The notes: generated by a model from the sequence alone, not told the origin. Positions 16,599 to 25,765 are shown, numbered from the stretch's first letter. The stretch: 64,000 nucleotides of DNA from Deltaproteobacteria bacterium (GCA_031285295.1 JAITWK010000015.1:1-64000); one strand, 5' to 3'. Numbers and translations: made by a program.

Positions 16599-17906
16599 AT
16601 GTATAGAAAAGCTATGGATGCGCTTCTCGCATGGAAGGACAGCTCACGCCGGAAACCACTTGTATTGAAGGGCGCAAGGCAGGTTGGCAAAACGTGGTTG
16701 ATGCGTGAGTTTGCACGGGCTGAATATGATGATTCGTTATACATCAGCTTTGACAGGGATGCCGAAGCGGTCAGGATATTTGATGACACAAAAGACCCCG
16801 CGCTGATTATAGAACGACTGAGTTTGACACGCGGCAAAAGCATTACCCCCGGAAAAACGCTTGTCATTTTGGATGAGATTCAAGAATGCGCGAACGCGCT
16901 TGGCAGCCTGAAATACTTTTGCGAAGATGCGAACGAGTATCACGTTATTACAGCAGGCAGCCTGCTTGGTACATACCTGGCAAACCCCACAAGCTATCCT
17001 GTTGGGAAAGTAAATCTGCTGAACATCTATCCGTTGACTTTTGAAGAATACTTGGCCGTTTCCGACACGGGCATGTACCAATACTATCGCTCAGTGCAAT
17101 CAGGTAAAGATTATGTTTCCGCATTTCACGAACGGATGATGGAGCACTATAAAAAATATCTGATTATTGGCGGGATGCCGGAATGTGTTCAAAGCTGGGT
17201 GACCAACGCCGCTCCAGAAGAAATCACCGCCATTCAGGAAGAAATCATCTCGCTATACGAAAACGATTTCACAAAACACAGCGGCAAGGTAAACAGCGGG
17301 CGCATCCTGCAAGTGTTCCGCAGCATCGTTCCTCAGCTTGCTAAAGAGAACAACGAAAAATTCATGTATGCCGCCATTGCCAAGAGCGCGAGGGCGAAAG
17401 ATTTTGAGGATGCGATTGAGTGGTTGATTTCCAGCGGTATTGCTTACCGCATTCTGAATGTATCCAAAAATGGATACCCCCTAAAAGCCTACGAAATGCT
17501 GAACTATTTTAAGTTGTTCCTGCTGGATGTCGGTCTAATAAAACATATGGCACAGCTTACCAACAAATCAATCCTGCTTTCCGAAGCGTTTCAGTTCAAG
17601 GGACAGTTAACCGAGAATTATGTCTTGGAGCAACTTCTGCCGCTGCTTAACTACTCGCCACACTATTACGCATATGCGCAAGACCGCGAAATAGACTTTA
17701 TTATTCAGCACGGAGAAAATATTTTTCCTATCGAAATAAAATCAAGCGGGAACAAGAATGCCGTCAGCTTCAAAAACTATATTGCCAAATACAAGCCTAA
17801 GGTCGCCGTTCGCTTTAACACCAACGAGTATTTGCACAATGAAGCGATCATGAATATACCGCTCTATTTTGTTGGCAAGCTGTTTGAATTAACCGCAACG
17901 TCATAA
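16599..17906 (+). CDS. AAA_14/DUF4143 ATP-binding protein
   Basis: A 435-residue P-loop ATPase. Walker A is GARQVGKT (K31) and Walker B is LVILDEIQE (D92, E93). The C-terminal DUF4143 domain ends in REIDFIIQHGENIFPIEIKS, which matches a PD-(D/E)xK nuclease-fold core (D, then ExK). This family is widespread and sporadically distributed in bacteria and archaea, and its role is unknown. Lower GC than its neighbours, an isolated position and flanking repeats suggest an acquired gene. The ribosome site AGAAGGGA precedes the ATG. The three direct repeats upstream are candidate operator sites. Confidence 0.88.
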   Translation: MYRKAMDALLAWKDSSRRKPLVLKGARQVGKTWLMREFARAEYDDSLYISFDRDAEAVRIFDDTKDPALIIERLSLTRGKSITPGKTLVILDEIQECANALGSLKYFCEDANEYHVITAGSLLGTYLANPTSYPVGKVNLLNIYPLTFEEYLAVSDTGMYQYYRSVQSGKDYVSAFHERMMEHYKKYLIIGGMPECVQSWVTNAAPEEITAIQEEIISLYENDFTKHSGKVNSGRILQVFRSIVPQLAKENNEKFMYAAIAKSARAKDFEDAIEWLISSGIAYRILNVSKNGYPLKAYEMLNYFKLFLLDVGLIKHMAQLTNKSILLSEAFQFKGQLTENYVLEQLLPLLNYSPHYYAYAQDREIDFIIQHGENIFPIEIKSSGNKNAVSFKNYIAKYKPKVAVRFNTNEYLHNEAIMNIPLYFVGKLFELTATS

Positions 17907-17921
17907 AAAAGGTTCATCTAA

Positions 17922-17959
17922 AGTGACGGGCAGGTCATAAATATATCCCGCCCGTCACT
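17922..17959. terminator. Bidirectional hairpin between convergent genes
   Basis: AGTGACGGGC (17922-17931) pairs perfectly with GCCCGTCACT (17950-17959) across an 18-base loop, between the convergent stops of the DUF4143 ATPase and the pyridoxamine-oxidase-like gene. The T-tract on the plus side is weak (AATAAAATCTT), so its efficiency as an intrinsic terminator is uncertain. Confidence 0.6.
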
Positions 17960-17982
17960 AATAAAATCTTACTTTACAGGCA

Positions 17983-18459
17983 CTAAACTTTCTTTCTGGC
18001 CTTGCCTGTAATCCCCCCTTCAACAGCGTATACCAGTGTCTGTTTGTCGTAGCGTTTTATATAGGCGTCAACCTTGTCCAGGTGCGCGGGCAGATATTTT
18101 TGCGCCAAAGCCCGCAGGCTGGCCTGCCACTCTTCCGGCTCCTCTACAAGTCTGGCCCGGCCATTAAGCTGTGCGCTTTTGTAGTAAGTGCCGAAGCCCC
18201 CGTCATACACCACCTCGGTGTCACCCACGACCACAAAGGAAACCCGGCTTTCGGCCTTGAGGTTGTCAATTTTGCGTCCATTGCGGGCACAGTGGAAATA
18301 GACCTTGCCTTCCATAAAAACATAAGACAGCGGCACAGTGTAAGGCGCACCGTCAGCACCTGCCGTGGCCAATACGCCATATTCGGCCCGGTTCAGCAGA
18401 TCCACGGCCTCTTCTTCGCTGATGGCCCGGTCTTTTCTGCGCATTTCGTATTCCTGCAT
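17983..18459 (-). CDS. Pyridoxamine 5'-phosphate oxidase-family flavoprotein (NimA-like)
   Basis: A 158-residue split-barrel protein of the pyridoxamine 5'-phosphate oxidase/NimA group. MRRKDRAIS, then AEYGVLATAGADGAPYTVPL, and later VYFHCARNGRKIDNL follow the family pattern of flavin-binding strands. Members bind FMN or heme and include 5-nitroimidazole reductases; the substrate here is unknown. I chose the ATG at 18459, which has AAGGTG six bases upstream. A GTG three codons earlier is the only other candidate. Confidence 0.82.
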   Translation of the reverse strand: MQEYEMRRKDRAISEEEAVDLLNRAEYGVLATAGADGAPYTVPLSYVFMEGKVYFHCARNGRKIDNLKAESRVSFVVVGDTEVVYDGGFGTYYKSAQLNGRARLVEEPEEWQASLRALAQKYLPAHLDKVDAYIKRYDKQTLVYAVEGGITGKARKKV

Positions 18460-18499
18460 GATTTTCACCTTATTAAGATTTATTGGGGAATTTTATGTA

Positions 18500-18548
18500 G
18501 GGCTCCGCCCCACACCCCGCATAGGGGTGCGACCCCTATGTACCCATT
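18500..18548. repeat. Double-hairpin dispersed repeat, copy 2
   Basis: GGGC-TCC-GCCC is followed by a perfect 9-bp hairpin at 18520-18540 (CATAGGGGT-GCG-ACCCCTATG), then TACCCATT and a T-run. The sequence and order match the copy at 1-50. Differences in the second stem mostly keep pairing. It lies immediately 3' of the minus-strand dksA-like gene and 5' of the oxidoreductase gene. Confidence 0.65.
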
Positions 18549-18564
18549 TTTTTAGAGACAACAC

Positions 18565-18840
18565 CTAGCGTAGCTGGCTGTCCTTACTGCCTTTACGATT
18601 GTAGGGGCTGAACATTGCCTGCGCCTTGTCGCTTTCGTCCTGTTCTTCCTGACAGGCCAGGCACAGGCGCACACCGGGCAAGGCCCGGCGTCTGGCTTCA
18701 GGTATGGGGTCGCCGCATTCCTCGCAGAACTCAAGGCTTTCGCCTTTGGGTAAATTCCTGCGGGCGCGGGCTATTTCGTCTTCAAGCGAACCGTTGATTT
18801 GATCCTGCACCGCTCCGTCACTGGTCCAGCCGCTAGCCAT
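18565..18840 (-). CDS. DksA/TraR-family C4 zinc-finger protein
   Basis: A 91-residue protein with a four-cysteine zinc finger, C39-x2-C42-x17-C60-x2-C63 (FCEECGDPIP, then RLCLACQEEQD), the diagnostic motif of the DksA/TraR family. It is much shorter than DksA and lacks most of the coiled-coil finger, so it resembles YbiI/TraR-type members that bind the RNA polymerase secondary channel. GGGGAAGGGAT precedes the ATG. Upstream on the same strand, AAGGAGG precedes a TTG-initiated 12-codon reading frame that ends at the start of this gene. Confidence 0.85.
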   Translation of the reverse strand: MASGWTSDGAVQDQINGSLEDEIARARRNLPKGESLEFCEECGDPIPEARRRALPGVRLCLACQEEQDESDKAQAMFSPYNRKGSKDSQLR

Positions 18841-18937
18841 ATCCCTTCCCCAAAAAAAATTCTTCTATCAAAAAAACCTCCTTATTTATATAGTGCGGAC
18901 CGGATACGTACAAGTGAAATGAAAAAATGAGACTGAG

Positions 18938-20923
18938 TTGGAAAAGCCAGACCTGAACAAAATCCCCCTGACGCCGGGGGTTTATATCTTCAAAAGCGGC
19001 GCGGGCCGTGTGCTTTATGTAGGCAAGGCCAAGCGGCTGCGCAAGCGTCTGGCCTCGTATTTTCGCGAAGCCTCCGCCCTGCCCGCCAAAACCAGAGCCA
19101 TGCTGGAGAAGGCTTCGGAACTGGAAACCATCAGCACGGCCACGGAAAACGAAGCTCTGCTGCTGGAGGCCAGCCTGATAAAAAAACACCGCCCACATTA
19201 CAATATTCTGTTGCGTGACGACAAGGCGTATGTGCTTTTTCGTCTGGACACGCAGGTTCCCTACCCCCGGCTGGAAGTGGTGCGGCCTATCCGCGATGGA
19301 CGCAAAGTTCGCCAGACGGCGGAATCCCGTCCGGTTAGTGATACCCACCAGACCAGCCGCACCGGTGAGGCAAGCCCGTCCCGCCCGGCCCAACCCACGC
19401 GTAGCGGCAAGCCCCGGCGCGACAAGACGAAAATGTTCGGGCCTTATACCTCTGGCCGCGATGCCAGACTTACCTGGAAGGCCATCCACAAAATTTTTCC
19501 GCTGCGCCGCTGTTCCGACCGGGCCATGAAAAACCGCCAGCGCCCCTGCCTGTATCATCATATGGGCCAATGCCCGGCCCCCTGTGTGCTGGCTGTTGAC
19601 CAGGACGAATACGCGGCCACCGTTGGCAAGGTGCTGCTTCTGCTGCAAGGGCGTTCGCACGAACTTTTGCGCTCGTTGCGATCTGAAATGGAGGCCGCCT
19701 CGGAAAAGCTGGAGTTTGAAAAAGCCGCCCGCCTGCGCGATCAGCTTCGCGCCGTTGAAAATACCGTGGAAAAACAATCCGTACTGCTGGAGTGGGAAAA
19801 AGACGTGGATTTTCTCGGCCTGACCGAGACCGAAGCGGGTCTCGGCCTGGGGCTGCTTTTTGTGCGCGGCGGGGCGCTGTTGGGCAGCCGCAGCTTCTTC
19901 TGGCCGGGCCTGGGACTGGAAGACGCGGGCGAGTTGCTCTCCAGCTTTTTGCTGCAATATTACACCACATCCGAAACCATGCCGGAGCGGGTGGTGTTGC
20001 CCTGGAACCCGCAGGACAATGAAATTTCGGAATTGCCCGCTCTGGAAAGCCTGCTTGCGGAATTGCATGGCCGTAGCGTGCGCATTGACACTCCCCGCGC
20101 TGAAAACGAGGAGCGTCTGGTCAATCTGGCTTCCACCAACGCCAAAGAAGCGGCCAAATTACGCGGCACACAGAATATGCCCGCCATGCTGTCCGCCGTG
20201 TTCGCACGCTCCGAACCGGTGGACCGCATAGAATGTGTTGATATTTCGCACATTTCTGGTAATTCTGTCCGGGCCGCCATGGTGGTGTTTGAAGGCGGGC
20301 AACCGCTGCGTGAGGCCTGGCGGGCTTATAATTTGGAAGCAATTTTTACAGCCGGGGACGACTACGCCGCCCTGGCGGCCTGGGCCGAGCGCCGGGCGCG
20401 GTCTGGACCGCCCTGGCCGGATCTGCTGCTGATTGACGGCGGGCGCGGCCAACTGGCGGCTGTGGCCAGAATATTCCGCGAACTTGGCGTCTGGTCGGAT
20501 CAGCCGGAGCAGGAAAACGGCTTTGCTCTGGCCTCCATTGCCAAGGCGCGGGACGAGGCAGGGCATACCGACCGTCGGGCCGGTAATCTGGAAGACCGAA
20601 TTTTTGTTCCCGGCCGCAGCAATGCCCTGAACCTCAAGCCCGGTTCACCGGAATTGCTCTTTTTGCAACATGTACGCAACCATGCCCACGATTTCGCGTT
20701 GGGCAGACACCGTCAGGCACGCAGCAAACAGGCTCTGGCCGGGGAGCTCAACCGTATTCCCGGCTTCGGCCCCCGGCTTGCGCGTGCGCTTTGGGAAAAA
20801 TTCAACTCCCTTCAGGAAATGTCCCAGGCTTCAGACGAAGAATTGCGGCAGGTTCCTGGACTGGGCGCGGGGCGCATTGCCGCGCTGCGTGCGCACCTGG
20901 CCCTGATTTTGACTGACGCATAA
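18938..20923 (+). CDS. uvrC: Excinuclease ABC subunit C
   Basis: A 661-residue nucleotide-excision-repair nuclease that makes both incisions around UvrB-bound lesions. It has the GIY-YIG domain (PGVYIFKSGAGRVLYVGKAK, about residues 12-31), the UvrB-binding UVR segment (ASEKLEFEKAARLRDQLRAVE), the RNase H-like domain (RIECVDISHISG, then LLLIDGGRGQL) and C-terminal helix-hairpin-helix repeats (IPGFGPRLARALWEKF, VPGLGAGRIAAL). An unusual Arg/Ser/Thr/Pro-rich insert of about 40 residues sits near 125-165. The start is TTG; an in-frame stop just upstream rules out a longer protein. Confidence 0.96.
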   Translation: MEKPDLNKIPLTPGVYIFKSGAGRVLYVGKAKRLRKRLASYFREASALPAKTRAMLEKASELETISTATENEALLLEASLIKKHRPHYNILLRDDKAYVLFRLDTQVPYPRLEVVRPIRDGRKVRQTAESRPVSDTHQTSRTGEASPSRPAQPTRSGKPRRDKTKMFGPYTSGRDARLTWKAIHKIFPLRRCSDRAMKNRQRPCLYHHMGQCPAPCVLAVDQDEYAATVGKVLLLLQGRSHELLRSLRSEMEAASEKLEFEKAARLRDQLRAVENTVEKQSVLLEWEKDVDFLGLTETEAGLGLGLLFVRGGALLGSRSFFWPGLGLEDAGELLSSFLLQYYTTSETMPERVVLPWNPQDNEISELPALESLLAELHGRSVRIDTPRAENEERLVNLASTNAKEAAKLRGTQNMPAMLSAVFARSEPVDRIECVDISHISGNSVRAAMVVFEGGQPLREAWRAYNLEAIFTAGDDYAALAAWAERRARSGPPWPDLLLIDGGRGQLAAVARIFRELGVWSDQPEQENGFALASIAKARDEAGHTDRRAGNLEDRIFVPGRSNALNLKPGSPELLFLQHVRNHAHDFALGRHRQARSKQALAGELNRIPGFGPRLARALWEKFNSLQEMSQASDEELRQVPGLGAGRIAALRAHLALILTDA

Positions 20924-21016
20924 CGCCTCATAAAAAACTCGCCTTCCTTCTTGGCTACAAAAAGAACTATTATTTCCACGAGACTGTATTTTTACGAAAA
21001 AGATAATAATAACAAA

Positions 21017-21766
21017 ATGACGAATACCAGTCCCGGCGCATTCTCTTCTACCGCAAAGCATCAGGTCGCTGTTTCCGCCATGTTCGAGCGCATCGCGCCG
21101 CGCTATGACACCGCGAATCGCATTCTAAGTTTCGGCGTGGATGTTTTCTGGCGCCGCCGCCTGGTCCGGGGCGTTGCCGCCGCTTTTCTTCCCGGCTCGC
21201 GGCGGCGTATTCTCGACCTTGCCGCCGGAACCTACGATGTTTCCATTGCCCTAGCAGACCGAATCCCCGGAGCCTTTGTGCTCGCAGTAGATTCTTGCCT
21301 GCCCATGCTTCAGGCGGGAAAAGGCAAACTCATCCGGGCGGGCGGATACGCTAAAAGCCGTATCGCCCCCATCGCGGGCGACGCCTTGCACCTCCCCATG
21401 AATGATGCGAGCGTTGATGCGGTTACGGTTTCTTTCGGCCTGCGCAATATGTTCCCACGAAAAGCGGCCCTTGCGGAAGCGCACAGGGTACTCACGCCCG
21501 GGGGCGTGTTTCATATCCTGGAATTCGGCGCGGCAAAGTGCCGCATCTGCGGCGGGTTGTACACAGTGTATCTGACACGAATCCTCCCGTATATCGGCTG
21601 GCTTGTAACCGGCGATAAAGAGGCATACAGCTATCTCGCCCGCACGGTCAGGGATTTTCCAGCTGCGGCTGTTTTGACGGAGGAGCTCCGCGCCGTGGGC
21701 TTTCAGGAGGTTACCGCCAGAAGATTGTGGGGTGGTATTGCCTATCTGCATACCGGGAAAAAATGA
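21017..21766 (+). CDS. ubiE: Demethylmenaquinone methyltransferase, UbiE/MenG family
   Basis: A 249-residue SAM-dependent methyltransferase that would methylate demethylmenaquinone in the last step of menaquinone synthesis. The family strings FERIAPRYDTANRILSFGVD, FGLRNM and EAHRVLTPGG are present. SAM motif I reads DLAAGTYD (67-74), with Tyr where most family members have Gly, and the N-x-S-M-L motif is DSCLPML. I chose the ATG at 21017; a TTG at 20951 is open but adds residues not seen in the family. It lies between uvrC and an ABC exporter. Confidence 0.85.
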   Translation: MTNTSPGAFSSTAKHQVAVSAMFERIAPRYDTANRILSFGVDVFWRRRLVRGVAAAFLPGSRRRILDLAAGTYDVSIALADRIPGAFVLAVDSCLPMLQAGKGKLIRAGGYAKSRIAPIAGDALHLPMNDASVDAVTVSFGLRNMFPRKAALAEAHRVLTPGGVFHILEFGAAKCRICGGLYTVYLTRILPYIGWLVTGDKEAYSYLARTVRDFPAAAVLTEELRAVGFQEVTARRLWGGIAYLHTGKK

Positions 21767-21814
21767 GCGGATTAAACTCTTCCCTTTAATGGCGATTTCG
21801 GCATACTGGCATCC

Positions 21815-23695
21815 ATGAACCTGCTGGACCTCTTCAAACACCTGAAGCCTTATGTTCGGCCCTACCGCTGGCTGGTCTTTTTGGCCCTGGCCCTTACGCT
21901 GGTAGGATCGCTCACGGCCCAGGTCAACGCCTGGGTGCTGCGTTACGCCGTGGATTCTGTGGCCGCCCTGCTGAATCTGTATCCGGAAGCGACTGACGCT
22001 GCGCAGAGCGCCGCGCCCGGCGCTGTATCAAACGCCGCAATTTCCACCGGCCCGGACGTTATCGCCGCCGGTTTCGAGGTGCTGGCCCTGATCACCCTCA
22101 TCCTGCTCGGCAAGGAAGTGATCAACGTAATCATCCAGTTCGGGCAAAAATATTACGGCGAAAAGCTGCGCATCCATATCTCGCACGATTTGGCCCAAAG
22201 CGTCATTGAGCGGGTGCTTACCTACAGGCTGGCTTTTTTCAGCGTAAACGCCAACCAGCCCGGAAAATTGCAAACCCGCATGGATCGAGGGGTGGAAAGC
22301 CTTACCCGCCTGGTGCAAAACTTTTTTATTGATATCCTGCCCATGTTCGCCAGTTCGGTGGTGGCCCTGGCCATGATGTTCAACGCCAATTTTTATGTCG
22401 GCCTGGTGGGCTTTGCCACCGTGCCTATTTATTACTATGTCAGCCGTAAACAGGCAGCCAGGCTTTCCGGCTCGCGCCACCTGATCAAAGAACTGCGCGA
22501 AAACAAAAGCCACGGCATTCTGAGTATTCTGGAATCCATGCCGGTCATAAAATCCTTCCTGCGCGAGGATATTGAAAAAGCCAAGCAGATGAGCCTGCAA
22601 ACCGGCCTTACGGACGTGCAGCTTAAAATCCGGCGCACCAGCTTTATTTTTGACGGCCTGAAAACCTTCATCGAGCAAATCGGCGTGGTTGGCATTATTA
22701 TTCTCACCACATGGCTGGTGCTTTCCGGACAAATGAGCATCGGCGCGATCATGTTCCATATCCTGCTTTACAGTAACGTCACCGCGCCCATCCGCCGCCT
22801 GCACCTGATTTACGATCAGATGAACGATGCCCTGATTTATGCCGAAAGCTTCTTTGAATTGCTGGACGATGGCGAAGAAAAAAAGAGCCGGGTGGAAAGC
22901 AGCGGCAACTACCGCCCGGATCGCAACCGGGAGCAAGGGCTGATCGGCAGCTTTTCACTGCGCGGCGTGGATTTTACCTACCCGGACAACGCCAGCCCCA
23001 CCCTGCATGACATCAACATGGAAATCCGGCCCGGCGAAACCACTGCCCTGGTTGGCCTTTCCGGCGCGGGCAAAAGCACGCTGATTAATCTGCTGGACAA
23101 GTTCTATCAGCCGAATTCCGGCCAGATTATGCTGGACGGCGTGGATCTGGAAGAATACGACACCGCTTTTGTGCGTGAAAACATCGGGCTGGTGCTGCAA
23201 AAAAATCACATTTTCAACGGCACCGTGGCCGAAAATATCCGCTACGGCAACCCTACCGCCACGGATGAAGAAATTGTGGAAGCAGCCAAAAAGGCCTTTC
23301 TTAACCGTCAGGTAAGTGCCATGCCGCAGGGCTACGATACTCCCGCTCCGCTGCTTTCCGGCGGGCAGCAGCAAAAAATAGCCATTGCCCGCATGTTTTT
23401 GAAAAATCCGCCAATCATTTTTCTGGACGAACCCACGGCCAGCCTGGACGCCCTGGCAACCCAGCAGATCAAAAAAAGCCTGGACGCCATTAAAAAAGAC
23501 CGCACTGTGGTGGTCATCTCGCACAGCATTTCGCAGATCATTGATGCCGACCGCATCTATGTAATGCAGAACGGACGCATCGCCGAGGGCGGCACACACG
23601 AGGAGCTCTATCACGCAGCCGGAGCCTACCGCGATATCTTCGACGCCATGGCCCGCAGCCTTAATATTGACAAAATCGCAAAAACCCTGGAATAA
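21815..23695 (+). CDS. ABC exporter, MsbA-like (fused membrane and ATPase domains)
   Basis: A 626-residue half-transporter. Residues about 1-345 form six membrane helices, with a short Ala/Pro-rich extracytoplasmic insert near 50-75. The ATPase domain has Walker A (GLSGAGKST), the signature LLSGGQQQKIAIARM and Walker B with the D-loop (IIFLDEPTASLD), and the switch His is in VVISHS. It probably works as a homodimer exporting lipid A-core, another lipid or a peptide. The many envelope genes around favour lipid export, but MsbA identity is not provable from sequence. Confidence 0.85.
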   Translation: MNLLDLFKHLKPYVRPYRWLVFLALALTLVGSLTAQVNAWVLRYAVDSVAALLNLYPEATDAAQSAAPGAVSNAAISTGPDVIAAGFEVLALITLILLGKEVINVIIQFGQKYYGEKLRIHISHDLAQSVIERVLTYRLAFFSVNANQPGKLQTRMDRGVESLTRLVQNFFIDILPMFASSVVALAMMFNANFYVGLVGFATVPIYYYVSRKQAARLSGSRHLIKELRENKSHGILSILESMPVIKSFLREDIEKAKQMSLQTGLTDVQLKIRRTSFIFDGLKTFIEQIGVVGIIILTTWLVLSGQMSIGAIMFHILLYSNVTAPIRRLHLIYDQMNDALIYAESFFELLDDGEEKKSRVESSGNYRPDRNREQGLIGSFSLRGVDFTYPDNASPTLHDINMEIRPGETTALVGLSGAGKSTLINLLDKFYQPNSGQIMLDGVDLEEYDTAFVRENIGLVLQKNHIFNGTVAENIRYGNPTATDEEIVEAAKKAFLNRQVSAMPQGYDTPAPLLSGGQQQKIAIARMFLKNPPIIFLDEPTASLDALATQQIKKSLDAIKKDRTVVVISHSISQIIDADRIYVMQNGRIAEGGTHEELYHAAGAYRDIFDAMARSLNIDKIAKTLE

Positions 23696-23725
23696 TTGCT
23701 TACCTATTCTGCAAGGAGCAAAAAC

Positions 23726-23854
23726 ATGGATTTCGCATTCTTTCTGGTGGGCCTGACGGCTGTAGTGAGCGGCTTGTTCTGGTTGCAAAGCAACATTCGC
23801 AAGACATATCCGCATTTGTACTCACACAAATCGCACGGCAAGGCCGGGCATTAA
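23726..23854 (+). CDS. Small membrane peptide (42 residues)
   Basis: A 43-codon reading frame with a strong ribosome site (AAGGAG, eight bases before ATG). The peptide has one predicted membrane helix (FAFFLVGLTAVVSGLFWLQ, residues 3-21) followed by a basic, His-rich tail (SHKSHGKAGH). It lies 30 bases after the ABC exporter and 59 bases before the polyferredoxin gene, so it could be an accessory subunit of either. The family is not recognised. The good translation signals and position argue for a real gene. Confidence 0.6.
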   Translation: MDFAFFLVGLTAVVSGLFWLQSNIRKTYPHLYSHKSHGKAGH

Positions 23855-23913
23855 TCAGAACAATAAATCCTTTTTGCCTCGCGGCTATAAATCCGGGCAA
23901 CAACGACATACAC

Positions 23914-25011
23914 ATGAACAGCAAACCTTCCCGCAACGATTTTGATCCGGCTCGTTACGGCCTTATTCCTACGCCCGGCAGCAAGAGCGATGGCAAAGGG
24001 CTTTTTACGCTGAATCCGTCCAAAACCCGCCGCTATATTCAATTGGCCCTGGTCGCCATATTCATTTACGCTGGCTGGGAATTTTACCGCTATTACCTTT
24101 GGGCCGTTGGGAGCAGTCCGGATTTTTATCCCCGCCCCCCTGCGTCTGAAGCCTTTTTGCCAATCAGCGCCCTGGTCGGACTAAAACGGTGGTGGCTAGG
24201 CAACGGCTTCGACCCGGTGCATCCAGCCGGCCTGACCATATTTATCGCGGCCATAATCATCGCTCTGGTGGCGCGCAAGTCTTTTTGCGGCTATCTTTGC
24301 CCGGTAGGCTGGTTCTGCGGCCTCATTGATCGCCTGGGTGCCCGCCTGCTGAACCCGCTGGGCATTTCACGGCGTCCGGGCAAAATCATTTACCGGATAA
24401 TCTCCCTGCCCAAATATCTGCTGCTGGGCCTGCTTGCCTGGGCCATACTGGTGGGTATGGGACCAGCGGACGTGGAAGCCTTCCTGTTCAGCCCCTATAA
24501 TAAAATCTGCGACAGCAAAATGCTGCTCTTTTTTATCGAACCATCCACCAACACCCTGATCGGACTCGGCGTACTGCTTTTGGGGTCATTTTTGGTGCAG
24601 GGCTTCTGGTGCCGGGGCTTTTGCCCCTATGGGGCGTTGCTGGGCATCTTCGCCTGGTTCTCGCCTCTGGCTGTGTGGCGTGACAAGCAAAACTGCACTT
24701 ATTGCCGGCGCTGCGTTCGTGCCTGCCCCACCGGCATTGCGGTGCACGAAGCGCATCGCGTAAGCAGCCCGGAATGTCAGGGTTGCCTGGAATGCGTTGC
24801 CGCCTGCCCGGAGCCGGATTGCCTCAGTGTAAGAGCGGGTTACGGGCAAAAAGCGGTTCGGGTGTCCAACCGCCTCATTCCGCTGCTCTGCCTGGCTTTG
24901 CTCTTTTTGTTCATTGCCGGAGCCAAAGTTACGGATAACTGGCAAAGCAAGGTATCGCCGATAGAACTGAAAATGTATCACCAGGCGATTTACTCTCTGG
25001 GCCATCCCTGA
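23914..25011 (+). CDS. Membrane polyferredoxin (NapH/CcoG-like 4Fe-4S protein)
   Basis: A 365-residue inner-membrane electron carrier. It has about five helices, two CxxxCP motifs at helix ends (FCGYLCPVGW, WCRGFCPYGAL) and a cytoplasmic 2x[4Fe-4S] domain (CTYCRRCVRACP, then CQGCLECVAACP). This layout fits NapH, CcoG and NosR C-terminal proteins that move electrons across the membrane. No Nap, Nos or cytochrome oxidase genes are adjacent, so the partner is unknown; the 42-residue peptide upstream is a candidate. It ends in a single C-terminal helix. Confidence 0.88.
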   Translation: MNSKPSRNDFDPARYGLIPTPGSKSDGKGLFTLNPSKTRRYIQLALVAIFIYAGWEFYRYYLWAVGSSPDFYPRPPASEAFLPISALVGLKRWWLGNGFDPVHPAGLTIFIAAIIIALVARKSFCGYLCPVGWFCGLIDRLGARLLNPLGISRRPGKIIYRIISLPKYLLLGLLAWAILVGMGPADVEAFLFSPYNKICDSKMLLFFIEPSTNTLIGLGVLLLGSFLVQGFWCRGFCPYGALLGIFAWFSPLAVWRDKQNCTYCRRCVRACPTGIAVHEAHRVSSPECQGCLECVAACPEPDCLSVRAGYGQKAVRVSNRLIPLLCLALLFLFIAGAKVTDNWQSKVSPIELKMYHQAIYSLGHP

Positions 25012-25114
25012 TGTAGTGCCTAAAAATAAAATGACCTCTATTGTATTGTGATCGCAAAGCGCATATAACCGCATATCGTTAATTTTTCATTAAATTTTTA
25101 TCCGGAGCCTCAAT

Positions 25115-25765
25115 ATGTCAAAAAATTTCGCCTGGTCCGTGCTCGGACTTACCCTGCTGTTTTCCATTGTTTTGTTCGGTTGCAATGAAGACAAACAAAA
25201 GCCGCTGGCTGGTATCGTTGATGCCGAGGCTGTCTTTCAAAAAAGCACGCTGGCTGCCGCCGGAATGAAGCATATTGACGCGCTGAACACTGAAATGCAG
25301 GCCAAACTGGCCCAGATGCAAAGTCAATTGCAGGCCGCCCCGGAAGATGCCGAGCTGGAAGGCAAACTGCAAAGCGATCTGTTCGCGCTGCAAACCCGTA
25401 TGGATCAGGGCCAACGCCAGATAGCGGAAAAAATCAACGCCGTGTTCGATCAGGCGGTGGAAGAATGCCGCGTCGCGCAGGGACTGGAAGTAATCCTGCC
25501 CAAGCAGCTGGTCATGGCTTCTCGCCCCGAAGCCGACATCACCGAAGCGGTAGTGGCCGCCATGGACAAGAGTACGGTGGACTTCTCCGATATCAAGCTG
25601 GAAGAAAGTGCCCCGGCCGCTGCGCCGGAAACTCCGGCTGACGCTGCTACCGAAACTCCGGATGCCGCTGCCTCAGCAGAAGAAGCCGCCCCGGCTACAG
25701 CGCCGGAAACCCCGGTGGACGCTCCGGCTGAAGCCGCCGCGCCGGCTGAAACTCCGGCCAACTAG
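25115..25765 (+). CDS. OmpH/Skp-like lipoprotein with acidic Ala-Pro tail
   Basis: A 216-residue exported protein. The signal peptide ends in a lipobox-like LFGC (C23), so it is probably lipid-anchored. Residues about 33-145 resemble OmpH/Skp, with a long helical hairpin (ALNTEMQAKLAQMQSQLQ, then LQTRMDQGQRQIAEKIN) and a closing GLEVILPKQLVM strand region. The last 60 residues are low-complexity Ala/Pro/Glu/Thr repeats. It may be a periplasmic chaperone tethered to a membrane. A second, non-lipidated OmpH sits at 38384. Confidence 0.72.
   Translation: MSKNFAWSVLGLTLLFSIVLFGCNEDKQKPLAGIVDAEAVFQKSTLAAAGMKHIDALNTEMQAKLAQMQSQLQAAPEDAELEGKLQSDLFALQTRMDQGQRQIAEKINAVFDQAVEECRVAQGLEVILPKQLVMASRPEADITEAVVAAMDKSTVDFSDIKLEESAPAAAPETPADAATETPDAAASAEEAAPATAPETPVDAPAEAAAPAETPAN

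Noticed and set aside
18833..20068. Minus-strand open frame of about 411 codons
   Set aside because: Antisense shadow of uvrC with no recognisable motif.
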